Shown piece after piece: positions 63,366-64,000 of a stretch of DNA of 64,000 nt. Below the pieces are notes generated by a model. It was not told the DNA's origin and did not search any database. It was given only the letters and a program-made list of their open reading frames with translations. Origin of the DNA: Prevotella sp. P5-50 (lineage in GTDB: Bacteria > Bacteroidota > Bacteroidia > Bacteroidales > Bacteroidaceae); contig NZ_NPJA01000033.1 of the NCBI RefSeq assembly GCF_002251295.1, positions 1 through 64,000 of the forward strand, written 5' to 3'. The position numbers and the translations under genes were made by a program. Within the stretch, counting starts at the first letter, position 1. Every line of letters begins with the position of its first letter.

Positions 63366-63393
63366 ATGTCACATGTCACATGTCACATGTCAC
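63366..63393 (-). repeat. Heptamer array TGTCACA, four copies (right arm)
   Basis: TGTCACA repeats with period 7 and mirrors the left array, so the two could pair over about 27 bases. Confidence 0.92.
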
Positions 63394-63422
63394 TTATTCA
63401 CTAACCCTCAAAATAACGAGCT

Positions 63423-63569
63423 ATGACAAAAGAAAAAGAAAAACCCAGTACCGAGAAATCGCAAATCATCAGCGAACTGGCAAACAAACTCGGATTCAGT
63501 GTTGACCTCCTGCAAAGCGTGGTCGGTAACAGAATTAAAGGAACGTTTTCGTTAAGCCAAATGAGCTGA
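63423..63569 (+). CDS. Small ORF (48 aa), possibly a truncated gene
   Basis: The frame begins MTKEKEKPSTEKSQ, then an amphipathic stretch (IISELANKLGFSVDLLQSVV) and ends where the 74-bp direct repeat begins, taking its last nine codons from that repeat. A gene cut by insertion of the repeat fits well, since the natural C-terminus would be lost. I do not recognise the family. Confidence 0.4.
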   Translation: MTKEKEKPSTEKSQIISELANKLGFSVDLLQSVVGNRIKGTFSLSQMS

Positions 63570-63693
63570 ATTAAGCTCGCTTAAACTCTGCCATGGCGAG
63601 AAAATGAAGGGTGAAAACCAACGTTTTCGTTAAGCCAAATGAGCAGAATAAAGCTCGTTTAAACTCTGCCATGGCGAGAAAATGAAGGATGAT
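63542..63693. repeat. 74-bp direct repeat, two copies, period 78
   Basis: Copy 1 is 63542-63615 and copy 2 is 63620-63693. They share AACGTTTTCGTTAAGCCAAA and CTCTGCCATGGCGAGAAAAT and differ at about six positions. Each contains CTCG(C/T)...GCGAG, able to form a hairpin around CCATGG. Confidence 0.93.
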
Positions 63694-63907
63694 AAGAAAA
63701 TAACTTGCAACTTTTTCAAATGATGTTTTGTGATTTTTTCAACAATAGCAGGTAAAGCGCAAACAGCCGTTAAGGGGAGCGGTCGAAGTGTTAAAATGCG
63801 CCAAAAAGCAATGCCATTTTGGCAGTTTAACAGATTTTGCGTCTATATTTGCACCCAGTTTCACGAAAACGGGAATTATAACATCAAAAAAAAACATAAA
63901 AAAGAAC
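63570..63907. other. Intergenic region with second repeat copy and lipoprotein promoter
   Basis: About 340 bases with no gene. It holds the rest of the 74-bp duplication and the promoter at 63844-63851. An open frame on the reverse strand (63739-63930) is rich in Phe from A-runs and is not credible. Confidence 0.7.
63844..63851 (+). promoter_or_regulatory. -7 box of the terminal lipoprotein gene
   Basis: TATATTTG at 63844-63851; TTTG at 63818-63821 is a plausible -33 with 22-base spacing. Confidence 0.6.
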
Positions 63908-64000
63908 ATGAAAAAGATTGTGAAAAGCATTTTGCCAGCGGTCTATCTGATGGTGATCGCATTTTCTGCTGCATCGTGCAACAAAACCCAGGCGGCTCCT
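63908..64000 (+). CDS. Lipoprotein gene start (cut by window edge)
   Basis: 31 codons: a basic start MKKIVKS, a hydrophobic stretch ILPAVYLMVIAF, and a lipobox SAASC with the lipidated Cys near residue 24, then NKTQAAP. The remainder lies beyond the window, so only the export route can be stated. Confidence 0.75.
   Translation, partial: MKKIVKSILPAVYLMVIAFSAASCNKTQAAP

Larger units (their letters stand above)
62928..63422. other. Gene-free region with promoter, inverted heptamer arrays and AT palindrome
   Basis: About 495 bases without a gene. A promoter-like TACCTTTG (63152-63159) is part of the short palindrome CAAAGGT-TCGT-ACCTTTG. Further on are TGTGACA arrays in opposite orientations and a 40-bp palindrome. 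It would give a long structured leader for the small ORF at 63423. Confidence 0.75.

Overview
The window looks like chromosome of a Prevotella-type member of the Bacteroidales. Nearly every confident gene start lies just downstream of a TAnnTTTG box, often with TTTG or TTG about 19-20 bases further up, which is the Bacteroidetes -7/-33 promoter. The gene content agrees: bamD-rpoZ-DUF4293, DUF4468, a Porin_10-type porin, DUF4248, HU-like proteins, GH97/GH105/GH106 enzymes and a ComEC without a metallo-beta-lactamase domain. I see no rRNA, tRNA or CRISPR array.

Layout. Bases 1-1600 are a decayed zone with two transposase C-termini, an orphan promoter and tiny membrane ORFs. It leads into an LtaS-like phosphoglycerol transferase (1.6-3.4 kb). 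Next come a ROK regulator, UDP-galactopyranose mutase (glf), ComEC, a fucose-isomerase-family enzyme and a reverse-strand Dna2-like nuclease-helicase (3.7-13.3 kb). From 13.5 to 17.6 kb a GH28 pectinase sits with rhamnulokinase and L-rhamnose isomerase. metY and cysK (sulfur amino acid synthesis) are followed by two tandem membrane sensor kinases with periplasmic solute-binding domains (20.3-25.9 kb); the first has lost the phosphoacceptor histidine. After a tandem-repeat spacer, the reverse strand carries GH105, GH106 alpha-L-rhamnosidase and NhaD (26.6-31.9 kb). GH28, GH105, GH106 and RhaBA together outline breakdown of rhamnogalacturonan-I side products to rhamnulose-1-phosphate, but without SusC/D, a permease or an aldolase in view.

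From 32 to 60 kb the window is mainly housekeeping: frr-rsgA; an aldose epimerase-like protein; LemA-HtpX; a lytic transglycosylase; an M48 lipoprotein coupled to a bleomycin-hydrolase-type peptidase; trpS; NfeD-SPFH; carB; two paralogous patatin-like proteins around trmD; a GH97 glycosidase; bamD-rpoZ-DUF4293; uvrB; a coupled DUF4468/small membrane protein/porin chain; an HD-domain protein; menA; and an RluA-type pseudouridine synthase.

From 61.3 kb to the end the character changes. There are palindromic repeat modules, a dispersed repeat that also occurs at 28 kb, an HU-like/DUF4248 cassette, inverted heptamer arrays around a perfect 40-bp AT palindrome, a 74-bp duplication, and the start of a lipoprotein gene cut by the window edge. 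The most unusual signals are the pseudokinase/kinase pair and the repeat architecture at 26.1, 61.4 and 63.2 kb.
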